A DNA stretch of 64,000 nucleotides from Pedobacter ureilyticus (GTDB taxonomy: Bacteria > Bacteroidota > Bacteroidia > Sphingobacteriales > Sphingobacteriaceae): contig NZ_SSHJ01000011.1 in the NCBI RefSeq assembly GCF_005925345.1, forward strand, positions 78,883-142,882. The letters run 5' to 3'. The position numbers and the translations under genes were made by a program. The notes under the pieces were generated by a model. That model did not search any database. It saw nothing but the letters and a program-made list of their open reading frames with translations, and was not told the DNA's origin. Shown piece by piece: positions 63,474 to 64,000 of this stretch. Position 1 is the first letter of the stretch. Each line of letters opens with the position of its first letter.

Positions 63474-63665
63474 TTAAATAGAGAACATTACATCCCACAT
63501 GCCTTCTTCGTTCATTACACTGAAGTTTGTCATGGTTTGACCATTTGAACAAGACCAACTAGAAATGCGAATTCCACCAAATTCAGTTCTTCCATCTAAA
63601 ACACAGGTAACGCCGGCATCTCCACCCTCAACAACCTCCATTTCTTTTAAATTTAAAGTTTTCAT
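63474..63665 (-). CDS. Double-glycine leader peptide, bacteriocin-like precursor
   Basis: A 63-residue peptide. The first 15 residues, MKTLNLKEMEVVEGG, have the look of a bacteriocin-type leader (L-x-x-x-E-M-x-x-V-x-G-G) and end in Gly-Gly after residue 15. The mature part of 48 residues, from DAGVTC on, has two Cys (positions 6 and 29 of the mature part; one possible disulfide), is Gly/Ser/Met rich and weakly acidic. No Cys/Ser modification enzyme or C39 protease is visible. It starts the minus-strand block with the ABC transporter and has its own promoter (63744-63775). I do not recognise a known named bacteriocin. Confidence 0.72.
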   Translation of the reverse strand: MKTLNLKEMEVVEGGDAGVTCVLDGRTEFGGIRISSWSCSNGQTMTNFSVMNEEGMWDVMFSI

Positions 63666-63743
63666 AGTTTAAAGAATATAAAAATTTCCACCTACTCTAT
63701 TAAAGATTTTCGGCTTACTCTTGCTGCTGGCCAAACATTAAAC

Positions 63744-63775
63744 CAAATATAAGTTCGGCTTATAGCGAACTGCAA
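63744..63775 (-). promoter_or_regulatory. Promoter of the peptide gene with inverted-repeat spacer
   Basis: On the minus strand: TTG (CAA at 63773-63775), 21-nt spacer, TATATTTG (63744-63751). The spacer is a single C plus AGTTCGCTATAAGCCGAACT, a 20-nt inverted repeat with 6-bp arms (63752-63757 and 63766-63771). A dyad exactly between the two boxes is a good operator position. The leader to the ATG (63665) is about 70 nt. Confidence 0.65.
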
Positions 63776-63780
63776 AAACT

Positions 63781-63805
63781 TTTACCCTCAAAATATGAGG
63801 GTAAA
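63781..63805. repeat. Hairpin TTTACCCTC / GAGGGTAAA
   Basis: Perfect 9-bp arms, TTTACCCTC at 63781-63789 and GAGGGTAAA at 63797-63805, with a 7-nt loop. It sits just upstream of the peptide promoter, between it and a rightward ORF. On the minus strand a broken T run follows. It may be an isolating terminator or operator. Confidence 0.5.
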
Positions 63806-63931
63806 AAAATATCATATCATTTTTACTAATGTAATATTTTTGTAGCTTTAACTAGCAAAACTTAAACGCACCACAGGGAAATCGCTTTTAACATTTGAAA
63901 GACAAGAATAATTGTTATATTTATGATATAA

Positions 63932-64000
63932 ATGACTAAGGTCAAAAAAATGGCCTTTTCAAATCCCGACTATTCATCTCACCAAGTTTTTTCTCGTTAC
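63932..64000 (+). CDS. Possible ORF start, runs off right edge
   Basis: An open frame from ATG 63932 to the window end, MTKVKKMAFSNPDYSSH and on, 23 codons visible, with a second in-frame ATG at 63950. TATATTTA at 63917-63924 and TATTTTTG at 63835-63842 could be promoter elements. Only the first codons are seen, so no family can be named and it may be chance. It would be divergent from the peptide gene. Confidence 0.3.
   Translation, partial: MTKVKKMAFSNPDYSSHQVFSRY

Noticed and set aside
63340..63558. A 72-codon minus-strand frame overlapping the peptide gene
   Set aside because: It lies in another frame of the same strand over the hairpin and the peptide's 3' half; its product has no signal or family features, whereas the alternative frame has a clear Gly-Gly leader.
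1..64000. CRISPR arrays, tRNA, rRNA, prophage or insertion sequences
   Set aside because: I found no regular repeat-spacer pattern, no cloverleaf with CCA-type end, and no transposase, integrase or phage structural gene.

Overview
The window is an AT-rich chromosomal segment of a Bacteroidota bacterium, most likely a member of the Sphingobacteriaceae close to Pedobacter. I infer this from gene content (an outer-membrane beta-barrel protein of the TonB-receptor type, DUF4397, DUF4350, four-helix-bundle S23-like protein, a split DsbD, MG2/plug proteins), from promoters of the Bacteroidota TTG / TAnnTTTG type, and from weak Shine-Dalgarno signals. No rRNA, tRNA, CRISPR array, integrase or transposase is visible. 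Most of the window is ordinary core genome.

Layout. 1-7.5 kb: hflX (cut by the left edge), an S23-like gene inside a 20-bp inverted repeat, rbfA, a HlyIII-type membrane protein, small envelope proteins, a lipid kinase, an App1-type phosphatase and aat. 7.5-14.4 kb (minus): a TlpA-like thioredoxin, an M28 peptidase, a large outer-membrane barrel protein, a DUF4397 lipoprotein and a membrane metallophosphoesterase. 14.6-22.8 kb (minus): htpG, yifB/comM, pfkA, a DsbD whose periplasmic alpha domain is a separate gene, and birA. 22.8-27.3 kb (plus): rsfS, ftsH, a LUD protein and a KAS III-like synthase. 27.4-31.8 kb (minus): a TPR protein, a zinc-ribbon coiled-coil protein, a Nif3-like protein, TM2 and DUF2752 proteins. 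32.0-35.3 kb: mfd. 35.4-42.8 kb: the DUF58 / MoxR / DUF4350 / DUF4129 / membrane protein / SpoIIM cluster with a divergent RDD gene. 42.8-46.5 kb: GDSL hydrolase, DUF2752, DUF5684, lipB, a phosphopantetheinyl transferase and dcd.

Two regions look accessory and least explained. From 46.7 to 57.6 kb four tandem paralogues of about 900 residues each combine a signal peptide, several macroglobulin-like domains, a carboxypeptidase-regulatory-like domain, a TonB-receptor plug-like domain and a short macroglobulin-like tail, but no beta-barrel. They form two pairs (1+2 and 3+4). From 59.5 to 63.7 kb, on the minus strand, a 63-residue peptide with a double-glycine leader precedes an ABC ATPase, two permease-like proteins and two more membrane proteins. 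One permease continues into a lipobox-like segment and a thioredoxin-like domain with a CxxC motif. The peptide has a good Bacteroidota promoter whose 20-bp -33/-7 spacer is an inverted repeat, and a strong hairpin separates it from the ABC genes. This resembles a bacteriocin-like or other secreted-peptide locus with a BcrAB/LanFEG-style self-protection transporter. That is inference; no cleaving or exporting C39 protease is in the window.

The intergenic spaces carry several families of short inverted repeats (REP/MITE-like), including a pair flanking the MoxR gene, and several promoters lie so close to the start codon that leaderless transcripts are likely.
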